A stretch of DNA of 64,000 nt from CAYQDB01 sp964416195 (lineage in GTDB: Bacteria; Zixibacteria; MSB-5A5; GN15; FEB-12). Below, piece by piece: positions 16,977-25,891 of this stretch. How positions within the stretch are numbered: position 1 is the stretch's first letter; each line of letters starts with the position of its first letter. The DNA lies in NCBI GenBank assembly GCA_964416195.1, contig CAYQDB010000005.1, forward strand, positions 105,582-169,581, given 5' to 3'. The notes beneath the pieces were generated by a model. The model did not search any database. It had not been told where the DNA came from and was given only the letters and a program-made list of their open reading frames with translations. The position numbers and the translations under genes are program-made.

Positions 16977-18155
16977 TTATTCGAAGAAATTCAGCAGTCT
17001 AAGAGCTTCATTTGCCTTGCCAAAGGACAAGTGTCCAATAGTGACACCTACTGTGAATGCATTGCCCGATAAATCTGTTCCTGCTCCCGTGTTATAATTG
17101 ACCAGATTGAACTTACCGCACAGGCTGACATACCAAGTTCTGTACTTATTCAGATACAGCCTGCCGCCAAATCCTGCGTTGAAATTGTAAGAGGATAGCA
17201 CCTTTTTTCTCTCGTCATCGTCACGGTCATCTACCGTGTGTATTAAATCGAGGCCGCCACCTGCAAGCATATTAACGTGAATCGGACCGAATCTGGCAAC
17301 TTCATAGGCGCAGTCAAGGCCTATGTAGAATGAGGTGAAGTTGTCGGTCGAATCCAGAAAACCATCCTGCTCCACAGTATATACTGTATCCGCATGTTGA
17401 AACCGAGTAGTGAAAGAGAGATCATATTGCAGTTTTGACTTCTTTCGCCCAAACGAGAATCCGACTTCCGGATGACGCCCCAGCACATTAAGGTTACCGA
17501 CCGGATACCAGCAGCCAACGGAAACGGCGTAGTGTGTTTGCCAGCCCCGATCGTTCTTCAGATATTCAACAGTTCTGAAGTAATATTGTTGAAGTTTTGT
17601 CCCTTCATACATCGGTGTCTTGAGCTTTTCGAAAAAGACATTGAACTCGCGGCAAAAGAACAGCCCAAGCAGAAACGCCACGGACGTTGTGTCAGAGTTC
17701 GCCAATCCGTCCCGAGCCAGCTTCTCTGTGAATTCATCAAACTTCCTGCGGACCTCCGGATCGAAGCCACCTCCAAAAAACGATCTCTGAGGGTAGCCAT
17801 ACTGATTGATGGATTCCATAATCCGACGGTAGGAAATCAATTCATCAATGATCTCCTCGTCATACATATCATCGGTGAACTCTCCATCCTTTATCGCAAG
17901 TAGGAGCCTGGTGTACAAAATCCTGCTGTTTTCACCGCAACGATCTTCCCAAAAATCGAGTATCAGCTTGAGTGAATCGATTTTTCCTTCTCTGTAATAG
18001 CGAGGTATCAGGATCGTGCTGTTGAGAGCGTAATCAGCACATTTGTAAATACTTTCTTTTGTAAGTAGTTTGTGGAGCTCTTCATTGTCTTGGGCAAACG
18101 AGTAAGAAGAGAGCAACAAAATGGAAATGAATGCTATCGCTATGAGCTTTCGCAT
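16977..18155 (-). CDS. Exported protein, probable outer-membrane beta-barrel at C-terminus
   Basis: 392 aa from the ATG at 18155, which opens a clear signal peptide (MRKLIAIAFISILLLSSYSFA). The first half is charged and helical. The second half (about residues 200-392) alternates hydrophobic and polar residues as in transmembrane beta-strands (HYAVSVGCWYPVGNLNVLG, YDLSFTTRFQH, FTVGVTIGHLSFGK). The last residue is not the classic Phe but is preceded by NFF. No family recognised. It stands alone between HNH and the KamA-like gene. Confidence 0.6.
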   Translation of the reverse strand: MRKLIAIAFISILLLSSYSFAQDNEELHKLLTKESIYKCADYALNSTILIPRYYREGKIDSLKLILDFWEDRCGENSRILYTRLLLAIKDGEFTDDMYDEEIIDELISYRRIMESINQYGYPQRSFFGGGFDPEVRRKFDEFTEKLARDGLANSDTTSVAFLLGLFFCREFNVFFEKLKTPMYEGTKLQQYYFRTVEYLKNDRGWQTHYAVSVGCWYPVGNLNVLGRHPEVGFSFGRKKSKLQYDLSFTTRFQHADTVYTVEQDGFLDSTDNFTSFYIGLDCAYEVARFGPIHVNMLAGGGLDLIHTVDDRDDDERKKVLSSYNFNAGFGGRLYLNKYRTWYVSLCGKFNLVNYNTGAGTDLSGNAFTVGVTIGHLSFGKANEALRLLNFFE

Positions 18156-18311
18156 AAGTCCTGATTCCTCGTCAATATGAATAGTGTGTTGTATCAGTGA
18201 ATGCAAGGAGTACAAGGATTCTCACCGGTAATAGATATCCCCACCTACCGGCACACGCCTGACCACCAGGACATTACCCGGTTGATAACTGGCCGACCTC
18301 CCGAGCAAACC

Positions 18312-19508
18312 CTACCCCATAGGCTGGTCTATATCTAAGGACAATCCAGGGGGCCGATAGGTGTCCCGGTAGTAGTCGTTGACATAACCAGGTACCGGTC
18401 TTAGCTCATCCAGCCAGTAGGCGTCATCATCCCGGTGGCAGACAAAAAAGCGCTGTTCGTCTCTCAGATGCTTGGCACGATGGTACTTGAGATAGATATG
18501 TCGATGGTCAACACCGACAATTTCTATCTTACCGGACCCATGCGACATAACATACTTAACCCGCTTGGCCAATCCCGAGCATTTCTTCTTGGCCTGTTCA
18601 ACCTTGCGGTAGGCCTCGACAATCGGTACCCGATATGGGTAGTTGCCTGCCGTTGGACGTCCCTGGAAGACATAGTACTGCTGCACGCCCATGTATGACA
18701 ACTCGTTCCAGAGCGTCGCCATTGTCTCCGTGTCATCTGAAATACCGCGACTAAGAGGATTCTGGTTGACGCAGATGACACCAGCCCTAATCAACCGACT
18801 GATGGCCTCGCGCGCCTCAGGTGTGAGTTCCCGGGGGTGGTCAAAATGGCACATCAGGTATATGCGGCGGTCGGGAAGGGAGTACTTGCTGAACATTTCC
18901 ATGAGGGCGTCATCATTAATGAAACGGTAAGGGTTATAAGCCGGCATCTTGGACCCAATGCGGATTATCCTCACGTGCTCTATCTTATGCAGGGCACTGA
19001 TAATTTTCTCCAGCTTGGCCGTGTCCAGAATCATCGGTTCCCCGCCCGTGAGGAGAACATTGTCCGCTTCCGGGTGCTGGTGGATATACTCAATACTGGG
19101 TCTTATATCATAAGTCACCTCATCACTGCTGTTCATAAAGAGGCGTTTCCGGAAACAGTAACGACAGAAACCTGCGCAAACCTCGTTCACTAATAACAGC
19201 ACAGTCGTGGCATACTTGTGTTGAACACCCTTGTGAACAGTGACCTTGTGTTCACTTGAAGCATCCAAATCACCCCATGCAAGCAACTCATCTTCGTGGG
19301 GTATGATGAGCCTCCTGATCGGATCATCCGGGTTGTTCCAGTCGATCAGGTCGAGGTAATAATCCGTAGCCCGGAAGGCATATATCTGAGTGACTTCACT
19401 GAGCTTGGCCCTTTCGGCGTCCGTCAACTGAGGTATCTTGTCAAGGCTGCGGATATACCTTACTCTCGGCCGTTCTTGGCCGAATCCATGTTTGTATTTT
19501 GATCTCAT
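18312..19508 (-). CDS. KamA-family radical SAM protein (lysine 2,3-aminomutase-like)
   Basis: 398 aa. The start at 19508 follows a strong Shine-Dalgarno (AAGGAGGGAGC). Cys111, Cys115 and Cys118 form the 4Fe-4S motif CAGFCRYCF. LLTGGEPMIL is the AdoMet-binding GGE motif, and HGSGKIEIVGVD holds the Lys in the position that binds PLP in KamA proteins. The C-terminal 60 residues (HIYLKYHRAKHLRDEQRFF) differ from classical lysine aminomutase. The substrate could be lysine, glutamate or an unknown amino acid. The gene sits alone behind a ~190-base structured leader with its own promoter. Confidence 0.85.
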   Translation of the reverse strand: MRSKYKHGFGQERPRVRYIRSLDKIPQLTDAERAKLSEVTQIYAFRATDYYLDLIDWNNPDDPIRRLIIPHEDELLAWGDLDASSEHKVTVHKGVQHKYATTVLLLVNEVCAGFCRYCFRKRLFMNSSDEVTYDIRPSIEYIHQHPEADNVLLTGGEPMILDTAKLEKIISALHKIEHVRIIRIGSKMPAYNPYRFINDDALMEMFSKYSLPDRRIYLMCHFDHPRELTPEAREAISRLIRAGVICVNQNPLSRGISDDTETMATLWNELSYMGVQQYYVFQGRPTAGNYPYRVPIVEAYRKVEQAKKKCSGLAKRVKYVMSHGSGKIEIVGVDHRHIYLKYHRAKHLRDEQRFFVCHRDDDAYWLDELRPVPGYVNDYYRDTYRPPGLSLDIDQPMG

Positions 19509-19698
19509 AAGAGCTCCCTCCTTCCAAGGCTGAGGGGTTATCTCCACTGAAACCACACCGCGCCACGGCTTTATTACTCGTTGTTGCTCGAGGTCACAAA
19601 CCCTTTGGGCCGATTGGTCAACCCATATTGATTATCAACTCAGACTTAGCTGAGTGCCAAGGGCGGGAGTGGTTCTCGAACCACACTAAGAAACCTAG
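19509..19698 (-). promoter_or_regulatory. Long hairpin-rich 5' leader of the KamA-like gene
   Basis: On the minus strand about 190 bases separate the predicted start of transcription from the start codon. Hairpins seen are GTGGTT-CGAG-AACCAC (19669-19684), ACTCAG-CTAAGT-CTGAGT (19638-19655) and CTCG-AGCAACAA-CGAG (about 19577-19592), with the Shine-Dalgarno close to the end. It does not match any riboswitch consensus I can recall (SAM, lysine, cobalamin, TPP or glycine). Regulatory function is inferred from length and structure only. Confidence 0.4.
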
Positions 19699-19704
19699 CT
19701 TTTT

Positions 19705-19732
19705 AATATACTACATTAACCTTATATGTCAA
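19705..19732 (-). promoter_or_regulatory. Promoter of the KamA-like gene
   Basis: On the minus strand TTGACA (19732-19727), 16 bases, then TATATT (19710-19705): a near-consensus sigma-70 type promoter pointing at the KamA-like gene. Confidence 0.65.
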
Positions 19733-20002
19733 TATTTGCCGTATAATTTTTCCCGATTACCTAACCAGATCACCGGATATTACCTCTGCTGGCTCATTTG
19801 TATAATCTATTAGCTACCAATGCGTTATGGTTATTTTCAGCCTGCGCGTCGATATTATTTTCATTATGGGATAATTATGAAGAATAAGTCGTCTACTACC
19901 AATGGGTTGCAGCTCACCGCCAACGAAGCGCTGACAGGCATAGGAGTAAGAGCGAGCCTAAACCGATGTGTCTGGTACCTACAATAAAGTATAAAATAAT
20001 AT

Positions 20003-20030
20003 TTGACAGTATCTGAGTACATCATATTAT
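20003..20030 (+). promoter_or_regulatory. Promoter of the HTH-DUF2087 gene
   Basis: TTGACA (20003-20008), 16 bases, TATTAT (20025-20030), followed by AAGGAAAGGAGA before ATG 20057. Strong promoter and strong ribosome site. The 19733-20002 stretch before it is AT-rich and holds no convincing gene. Confidence 0.7.
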
Positions 20031-20056
20031 CCTAATATAAGGAAAGGAGATACTCC

Positions 20057-20533
20057 ATGGAATACTCCGAAGGAATTATCAAGAACACGGAGTTTTTTAC
20101 CACTTCCGAGCTGGCTGATAAGCTCAAGATGAATGTTCAAGTTATTACCCGGAAAGTGCAGGCCGGCGAAATCAGCGCCTACAAGATCGGCAAAGACTGG
20201 CGGATACCTGAGCAATCGGTCTATGAATGGTTGGAAGAACATTCGAACAAAAAGTCGAAGGCTTCCACAAAGCAGAAAGTAGTAGCCAACTTCGTCAAAG
20301 ATGACCATATCGAAAAACTGCCCGCACAGCGAAGGAAACGCAAGTTCCTGCTTGAGTATATCCTGGCGCAATTCGAACCGAACCGTCTCTACAGCGAGGA
20401 CGAGGTCAACAAAGTCATCGCCCGCTACCATGATGATTTCTGCACTGTGCGGAGGGAATTTGTGGCTGAAAAAATGATGGACCGCGTCAACGGCAAGTAC
20501 CGTCGCCGCACCGGCTACCGGCTGTCCGGCTGA
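20057..20533 (+). CDS. Helix-turn-helix (excisionase-type) protein with DUF2087 domain
   Basis: 158 aa. Residues about 12-60 are a MerR/excisionase-like winged helix (FTTSELADKLKMNVQVITRKVQAGEISAYKIGKDWRI). Residues about 95-155 match DUF2087 (LLEYILAQFEPNRLYSEDEVNKVI, HDDFCTVRREFVAEKMMDR), a domain found at the end of several HTH regulators. It is likely a DNA-binding transcription factor; target unknown. It is a single gene with near-consensus promoter, so probably well expressed. Confidence 0.85.
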   Translation: MEYSEGIIKNTEFFTTSELADKLKMNVQVITRKVQAGEISAYKIGKDWRIPEQSVYEWLEEHSNKKSKASTKQKVVANFVKDDHIEKLPAQRRKRKFLLEYILAQFEPNRLYSEDEVNKVIARYHDDFCTVRREFVAEKMMDRVNGKYRRRTGYRLSG

Positions 20534-20556
20534 TGCCATTTAAGCAGAGCACATAG

Positions 20557-20703
20557 GACAGGTCCGGTACGGACCTGCCACTCCCGATCATATATTCTGT
20601 AGGCAGGTCTCTTCTAGACCTTACATACATTTTTGCCACCCCCAATTATAAAACTGATATATCTATAGCATATATTGCCAGGTCTTTAGAGGCCCTCCCT
20701 ACA
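20557..20703. repeat. Cluster of three short palindromic (REP-like) elements
   Basis: Three hairpins in 150 bases: CAGGTCCG-GTA-CGGACCTG (20559-20577, perfect), AGGTCT-CTTCT-AGACCT (20605-20621, perfect) and a decayed copy around 20678-20703 (CCAGGTCTTTAGAGGCCCTC). They share the AGGTCT/AGACCT core with 28060-28082 and 50944-50960. The rest of 20534-20855 shows no gene. Confidence 0.6.
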
Positions 20704-20855
20704 GTTCTGTTTTCTCAGAAAAGACTTGACAAAGAGAGGAGCTTTATCGTCATTACTGGAGAGCACAACACACAGGTAATATCAGAAACTTTTGTAGAAT
20801 ACAGAGGGTGCAACTAAGTCAGTATGCATTTATTTTAATACCTTAGGGAGGTATT

Positions 20856-21977
20856 ATGAAGCAATTCAAATCACTATTCATTCTTCTTTTAGGCACGATC
20901 CTATTGCTGACAGGCAGTTGTTGCGAGGACTGCCCGGTCTGTCCGGAAAACCCACCGGAGGCGCAGCAACATTACAAAATGTACGTTGGAGCTCGAGATG
21001 TAGAAGCTCAGAAGGGCCTTTTACTGGTTATGGATATCCCTGCCGATACTGTCATCGACTCTGTGACAGTTACTATGGAGAAACAACAACCTCCGGCAGA
21101 GGCTGCTAGCACTTTTTGGATGCTTTTTGCACTAACGCCTGATAACAGTCGCCTTCTGATACAGGGAGGCAGCAATACGACAGTAGTCTTCAAGACGAAT
21201 GACTTAAGCTACGATACCACTCTTGACTACTGCGGTGACTATCATTTTGACCGCATCAGGAGCATAGGGCTGGTGAATACAATAAACGGCCTTTTCAAAT
21301 TTAACCCCGATGATTTTCAGCTGACAGACAGCCTGTCAAGGCAGTTTGCCTTCTGTCAACTCGACACGGCAAATGCAGTCATCTACCTCATTGGCCTCTG
21401 GGGAGAAGATGTGTCGACCGTATACAGGGTCGACTATCTTACAATGACGCTGATCGATTCCCTTCTCATCCGCGATTCGCTGGGCAGCCTCATCATGATC
21501 TACGAAATGCTACCAATTGCCGACTATGACAGGCTCTATTTTTTCGGAAAGATCGTAGGTATGAGCTTCTCGTTTATCTATGACTTACAGAACAAGAGAA
21601 TTATATCAAGTGTGCCACATAGCACCGCGTTTGGAAACTTTCTCGGGACTGCAGATGGACAAACGGTGTACATGAGTGACCCGGGAAATCTCTTTTTCGA
21701 TATATATGGCAGCAACAATATCTGGCTGTACAGTGTACCGGATGATTCGGTCGTCGGTTTCTATTCCACTTTGGTCAGTGACGCTCTTGGAACGCGACAT
21801 TTGGACATTCAGGACATGATTTTAACCCCCGACGGGCGGTATCTATATGGAGGGTGTGGTTTTGAGCCCGGCCTGATCAAGTATGATCTCTCTACGGGTC
21901 TGGGCATAAGTCTCTTATCTAAACTCTATCCACCGTTGCTCCCCAGCGCGATAGAAATAGGGGAAAAGATAAAGTGA
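20856..21977 (+). CDS. Secreted lipoprotein, YncE/beta-propeller-like
   Basis: 373 aa. A hydrophobic signal (LFILLLGTILLLTGSCC) ends in a probable lipobox with Cys22 as the lipidated residue, then a Cys-rich CCEDCPVCPENPP. The remainder is repetitive beta-sheet sequence with Asp-Thr and Asp-Ser turns (SRLLIQGGSNTTVVFKTNDL, DMILTPDGRYLYGG), as in YncE-like or SMP-30-like propellers. No family assigned with certainty. The Shine-Dalgarno GGGAGG supports this start. Function unknown, probably anchored in the envelope. Confidence 0.65.
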   Translation: MKQFKSLFILLLGTILLLTGSCCEDCPVCPENPPEAQQHYKMYVGARDVEAQKGLLLVMDIPADTVIDSVTVTMEKQQPPAEAASTFWMLFALTPDNSRLLIQGGSNTTVVFKTNDLSYDTTLDYCGDYHFDRIRSIGLVNTINGLFKFNPDDFQLTDSLSRQFAFCQLDTANAVIYLIGLWGEDVSTVYRVDYLTMTLIDSLLIRDSLGSLIMIYEMLPIADYDRLYFFGKIVGMSFSFIYDLQNKRIISSVPHSTAFGNFLGTADGQTVYMSDPGNLFFDIYGSNNIWLYSVPDDSVVGFYSTLVSDALGTRHLDIQDMILTPDGRYLYGGCGFEPGLIKYDLSTGLGISLLSKLYPPLLPSAIEIGEKIK

Positions 21978-22130
21978 CGCTTCCGGTGAAAAGCTGGATG
22001 ACTCAAGTGTCATTGTTGGTCAAGCACTGGCACGGTCCCTATCGAACGCTGGAGGGAGGTGATCAATGGCACGTTCGTTTGTTACCTTGTCTATTGTAGA
22101 CTCGAGAAAAAAGGAAGTAGGAGGGAAACC

Positions 22131-22868
22131 ATGCGTAAGAAACTCTTTTTAGCGGCGTTACTGGTCATCGCTTACACTGGCTTGGCGGCCGGCTCGACGT
22201 ATTACTACGGCGACGACGGTCCAATTGTCTTGATGGAAAGTGACTCCCTGGTTACGATCAAGCTGAATCCGGAATATCAGTTCGACGATTGGTCACTGCT
22301 CGCTGCAGACTTTGAGGATCTTGAAGATACGATTAAACCCGTAGCGGGCTGGTTAGGCTATGATGTTTACTTTCTTAAAGATAACGTGATTTTTGATTCT
22401 CTGCTTGACACCCTAAACAGTCACTATATGGTATACGAGGCTCTTGCTGTCTACAATACTCTTGGAGGCGTTGCGTTGACAAATAATCAACTGGTGACCA
22501 AGTTTCCCGATTCTGTATGGCAGTCAACCAGAGACAGCTTGATTGACTTTTACCATCTGGAGGTGATTTCCATTAGCCCCGCCGGCATAACCGTCCTGCG
22601 GACAACTCTAAACTTCGAGTTCAGCGCCATTGAAACGGCCAACCTGCTGTATGAATCGGGCTTGACCCTGTACGCCCACCCGGACCTGGTTGTGCCCGGG
22701 TTTCTGGACTTCATGCCGAATGACCCGTATTTTCAGTACCAGTATTATCTGGACAATACTGAACACCCGATAATTGATATTGACGCCCCGACAGCATGGG
22801 AAATTACAAAAGGGGATAGTCAGGTAATCGTTGCTGTCATAGATGACGGTATCCAGGACATCCACTAG
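22131..22868 (+). CDS. Subtilisin-like protease, N-terminal part (gene split by TAG)
   Basis: ATG 22131 follows AGGAGGG and opens a signal peptide (MRKKLFLAALLVIAYTGLAAG). A propeptide-like region (about 25-205) leads to the start of the S8 domain at AWEITKGDSQVIVAVIDDGI, where Asp238 is the catalytic Asp. The frame then meets TAG at 22866-22868 directly after DIH. The same frame continues with DLDSSKFF, so in a normal subtilase this codon would be an acidic or similar residue (DIHxDL). GAG or AAG to TAG is one change. Either a pseudogene, a sequence error or readthrough. Confidence 0.75.
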   Translation: MRKKLFLAALLVIAYTGLAAGSTYYYGDDGPIVLMESDSLVTIKLNPEYQFDDWSLLAADFEDLEDTIKPVAGWLGYDVYFLKDNVIFDSLLDTLNSHYMVYEALAVYNTLGGVALTNNQLVTKFPDSVWQSTRDSLIDFYHLEVISISPAGITVLRTTLNFEFSAIETANLLYESGLTLYAHPDLVVPGFLDFMPNDPYFQYQYYLDNTEHPIIDIDAPTAWEITKGDSQVIVAVIDDGIQDIH

Positions 22869-22892
22869 GACCTGGATAGTTCCAAGTTCTTT

Positions 22893-24017
22893 ATGGGATA
22901 TGACTTCATAGGTCGCTACATAAAATTCGCTCCAACTCCTGATAGTAACCCCATTCCTGATCCATCATCACTGCAGGCTCACGGCATGTGTGTTGCTGGC
23001 ATAATATCGGGCGACATAGACAATAGCCTCGGTATTGCCGGCATTGCTGCCGATTGCAGGCTAATGCGCTTGAAATTCTCAGATGACTGGGGTTATTTGC
23101 CAGACCCCATGCCGATTTTCCCAGAGTTGCCACCCAATATGCCGTCTACCTGCGCTCTGGCCATTGAATATGCATATCTCAACGGCGCTGATGTCATTAA
23201 TGGCTCGTGGGGATGGGAGTATCCCTACACATGGCCCTGTGTGACTGATGCGATTGAGAACGCTCACGACAGTGGTGTAGTGATGGTGTTCTCAACCGGA
23301 AACTCAGGCAGGAACCATATCAAATACCCGGCGAGTTTGGACGAGACAATAGCTGTAGGCGCCATCAAGCGAGATGGCCACCGGTGGGGGGGATATGGCA
23401 ATTACGGATGGGGTATAGACGTCATGGCTCCTTCGGGAGGGTGCGATGTGGAGACCGGAGATGTTTATACACTCGATATCGTCGGTGATGGTGGTTACAA
23501 CCCGTTTTACGCGAGCTGCCCAAACGCCACTGACGACTATGTCTGTTACTTCGGGGGAACTTCCGCTGCAGCACCGCAAGTGGCTGCTATTGCCGCTTTG
23601 ACAATAAGCTGTCTAGATTACTTGTATGATTCGATGTACATCTGGGTTCCCGAGTATCGAGCCTTCCTTTTGAAAGAGATAATTCGTAATTCCGCTGTAG
23701 ACCAGGTTGGCGACCCCGACTATCCTGACTACGATACACCTGGTTACGACATCTACTACGGGTATGGGCTTACGAGTGCCTTAAGAGCGTTACTGGCTAT
23801 CACACGTGGTGACCCTGATAATTCCGGGGAGATTAACATAGGCAATTTGACATATTTGGCAAAATTTCTGTTCCGTGGAGTCCCAGCACCGGTTCCGGAT
23901 ACGCTGATGGGGGATTGCGATTGCACCGGTGATGTTAGTGTAGCTGATATGACGTACCTAGTTGCCTTCATGTTTCAAGGTGGCCCACCACCTATAACTC
24001 CATGCTACGAATATTAG
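22893..24017 (+). CDS. Subtilisin-like protease, catalytic remainder plus dockerin-like repeats
   Basis: It is in the same frame as 22131-22868; the whole reading from 22131 is 628 codons with one stop at codon 246. His284 (AHGMCVAGIISG), the oxyanion Asn in VFSTGNSG and Ser478 (GGTSAAAPQVAAIAAL) complete the S8 triad begun upstream. The C-terminal ~75 residues are two dockerin-like repeats (NIGNLTYLAKFLFRG and SVADMTYLVAFMFQGG), more diverged than those at 1250-1490 and 27790-28030. On its own this half lacks signal peptide and catalytic Asp, so it could not be an active exported enzyme. Confidence 0.75.
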   Translation: MGYDFIGRYIKFAPTPDSNPIPDPSSLQAHGMCVAGIISGDIDNSLGIAGIAADCRLMRLKFSDDWGYLPDPMPIFPELPPNMPSTCALAIEYAYLNGADVINGSWGWEYPYTWPCVTDAIENAHDSGVVMVFSTGNSGRNHIKYPASLDETIAVGAIKRDGHRWGGYGNYGWGIDVMAPSGGCDVETGDVYTLDIVGDGGYNPFYASCPNATDDYVCYFGGTSAAAPQVAAIAALTISCLDYLYDSMYIWVPEYRAFLLKEIIRNSAVDQVGDPDYPDYDTPGYDIYYGYGLTSALRALLAITRGDPDNSGEINIGNLTYLAKFLFRGVPAPVPDTLMGDCDCTGDVSVADMTYLVAFMFQGGPPPITPCYEY

Positions 24018-24080
24018 CATCTTATAACGCACAAACATATTTTTTATAAACCTCGATGGTCAGTCCAACAACATAACTGA

Positions 24081-25451
24081 CTAAGTACTGGCAGCCTTCT
24101 TCTTGTCCCCTCGCAACAGTGAGTGTATAAGTATCGGCGGCGTCACGAGAGTAGTTATGATTACCATGATGACTACCGCGGAATACGTGCCGGAGGAAAT
24201 GACCGGCTGTCCCTCAAGCATCAGCTTGGCGCCTATACCGGCAAAAATCAAACCCACCTCCCCACGGGGAATCATACCCAACCCGATGGCAATCCGATTG
24301 GTGGTCTTGTCAAAGATGGCCAGAGAACAAGCTTGCTTGCCTATGATGGCCGCCAGAGTCATTACAGCCGCGAAGCCGAGAATCTCAACCCTGCCAAATG
24401 TCGTTAGGTCTACCAGCATCCCCATCCTGACAAAAAAGATTGGCACGAGAAATGTGGCAATAGGACTGATCAGTTCCTGAAGCTGCTGCTCTCCCCTGTC
24501 TCGAAAGCCCTTGAAATGAACCTCTTCCAGAATCAGGCCGGCTGCAAAGGCGCCGACAATCGGCGCCAGACCGATTTTCCCAGCCAGGTAGGCCAGAAGG
24601 AAACAGACCAGAAGACTGAAAGAAAGCAGTATCCCTTTCACTTTCATCTTGAATCCAAGCTTGAAATACTGCGGCAGGACAACCGAACCGATTACTACCG
24701 CCCCCACAATGAAGAGAACCGCTTTCATGATAATCCACAACACCGCGCCGGAGCTTATTCCCTCGCCCGCCCCGCTGGCGATAGCAGTGATAATACCCGC
24801 AACGACTGCCAGGATAACCAACCCCAGTATATCATCAATCACAGCCGCCCCAAGAATGATCTTGGCTTCTCTTGTTTTGATCTTGCCGATATCTCGAAGA
24901 ACACGTGCCGTAATCCCGACCGACGTAGCGGTCAAAGTAGCGCCGATAAATATATGGACGTAGATTGATTCATCCGGCAGGAACAAGTAGGCGACCCCCC
25001 ACCCCAGAAAGAACGGCGCGACCACACCGAAGACAGCCACCATGAAGGAGGCCAGACCGACTCTCATCATCTCCTTGACGGTCGACTCCAGGCCCACTTC
25101 AAACAGAAGAATGATAACACCCAGTTCCGCCAGTACCTCAAGGGTGATGTCATGTTTGAAAGGCTCGAATAATTCAAAACCAAGCAGATGCAGGTTTCCA
25201 ATGACCATGCCCAGGACAAGTTCGCCCAAGACTGCTGGCTGACGGAACCGTTCAAAAAGGTCGCCGCCAAGTTTGGCAGCCAGCAAAATGACCATTAATT
25301 CCAACAGGACAGACAATACCGGGCCGCTAGGACCCTCGCCATCTTCGACCCCGGTTTCCCCACTGCCAGAGGCAAAAGCAAGGCCGTACAGTGCGTACAC
25401 GCTAACCGCGGTTAGTAACAGCAGCAGCCTCTTCCGAGTCAGAAGACGCAC
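24081..25451 (-). CDS. CPA2-family cation:proton antiporter (Kef/NapA-like)
   Basis: 456 aa. A signal-like first segment is followed by 12-13 membrane spans. Family marks are LGELVLGMVIGNL, VIILLFEVGLES, ATLTATSVGITARVL and the ion-site helix GAAVIDDILGLVIL with paired Asp. It exchanges Na+ or K+ for H+ across the inner membrane. There is no TrkA-N nucleotide domain at the C-terminus, unlike KefB/KefC, so it ends soon after the last span (HSLLRGDKKKA). It is convergent with the broken subtilase. Confidence 0.9.
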   Translation of the reverse strand: MRLLTRKRLLLLLTAVSVYALYGLAFASGSGETGVEDGEGPSGPVLSVLLELMVILLAAKLGGDLFERFRQPAVLGELVLGMVIGNLHLLGFELFEPFKHDITLEVLAELGVIILLFEVGLESTVKEMMRVGLASFMVAVFGVVAPFFLGWGVAYLFLPDESIYVHIFIGATLTATSVGITARVLRDIGKIKTREAKIILGAAVIDDILGLVILAVVAGIITAIASGAGEGISSGAVLWIIMKAVLFIVGAVVIGSVVLPQYFKLGFKMKVKGILLSFSLLVCFLLAYLAGKIGLAPIVGAFAAGLILEEVHFKGFRDRGEQQLQELISPIATFLVPIFFVRMGMLVDLTTFGRVEILGFAAVMTLAAIIGKQACSLAIFDKTTNRIAIGLGMIPRGEVGLIFAGIGAKLMLEGQPVISSGTYSAVVIMVIITTLVTPPILIHSLLRGDKKKAAST

Positions 25452-25891
25452 ATTTCCTCCGAATCTAAGGCCTGATAATGATTGACGCTGTTATTCCGGA
25501 TAAAAATCACTAAGCTTTGCTTCGACCATACTATCGTCAAAATTGACGAAAAATTACGGGTTTTTAGGAGATGGGACAAGGCATTTTTTGAGAATGATCT
25601 TCCGAGCGATCTGTCCATGCCATCTTCGTTTGATAAGTATACATTGTTAACGGTTTAGAGATTGTCCCAGAAGTTCCGGACAAAGGGAAAAATAAGGCCG
25701 TCATTCTTACGAAAGGGCGTGTTGAAAAACATAGAAAGTGTCATAGCATCCCCAGACTTCCGCCCATTTTCTCTGAAAATGCCTTGCAGAATGGGGGATT
25801 ATGTGGTAAATTATGGACGCAGAAGTTTACAACACAACGTAAGGCTATTAAGGGATAATCATATTAACAAACCACCAGAAGGAGTAACACC
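25452..25891. other. Intergenic stretch without a gene
   Basis: 440 bases between two divergent genes. No coding region with supporting signals is seen. A Shine-Dalgarno (AAGGAG) precedes the ATG at 25892. A weak TTGCAG-N17-TAAATT pair lies near 25784, not strong enough to call. Confidence 0.5.

Noticed and set aside
19877..19987. 36-codon frame upstream of the HTH-DUF2087 gene
   Set aside because: No Shine-Dalgarno, no similarity, AT-rich intergenic context.
1631..24017. Genome-wide recoding of UAG as a sense codon, suggested by two in-frame TAGs
   Set aside because: Many intact genes (ruvA, ruvB, DedA, the first dockerin gene) end properly at TAG, and the two sites would need different residues (Trp and probably Glu or Lys).
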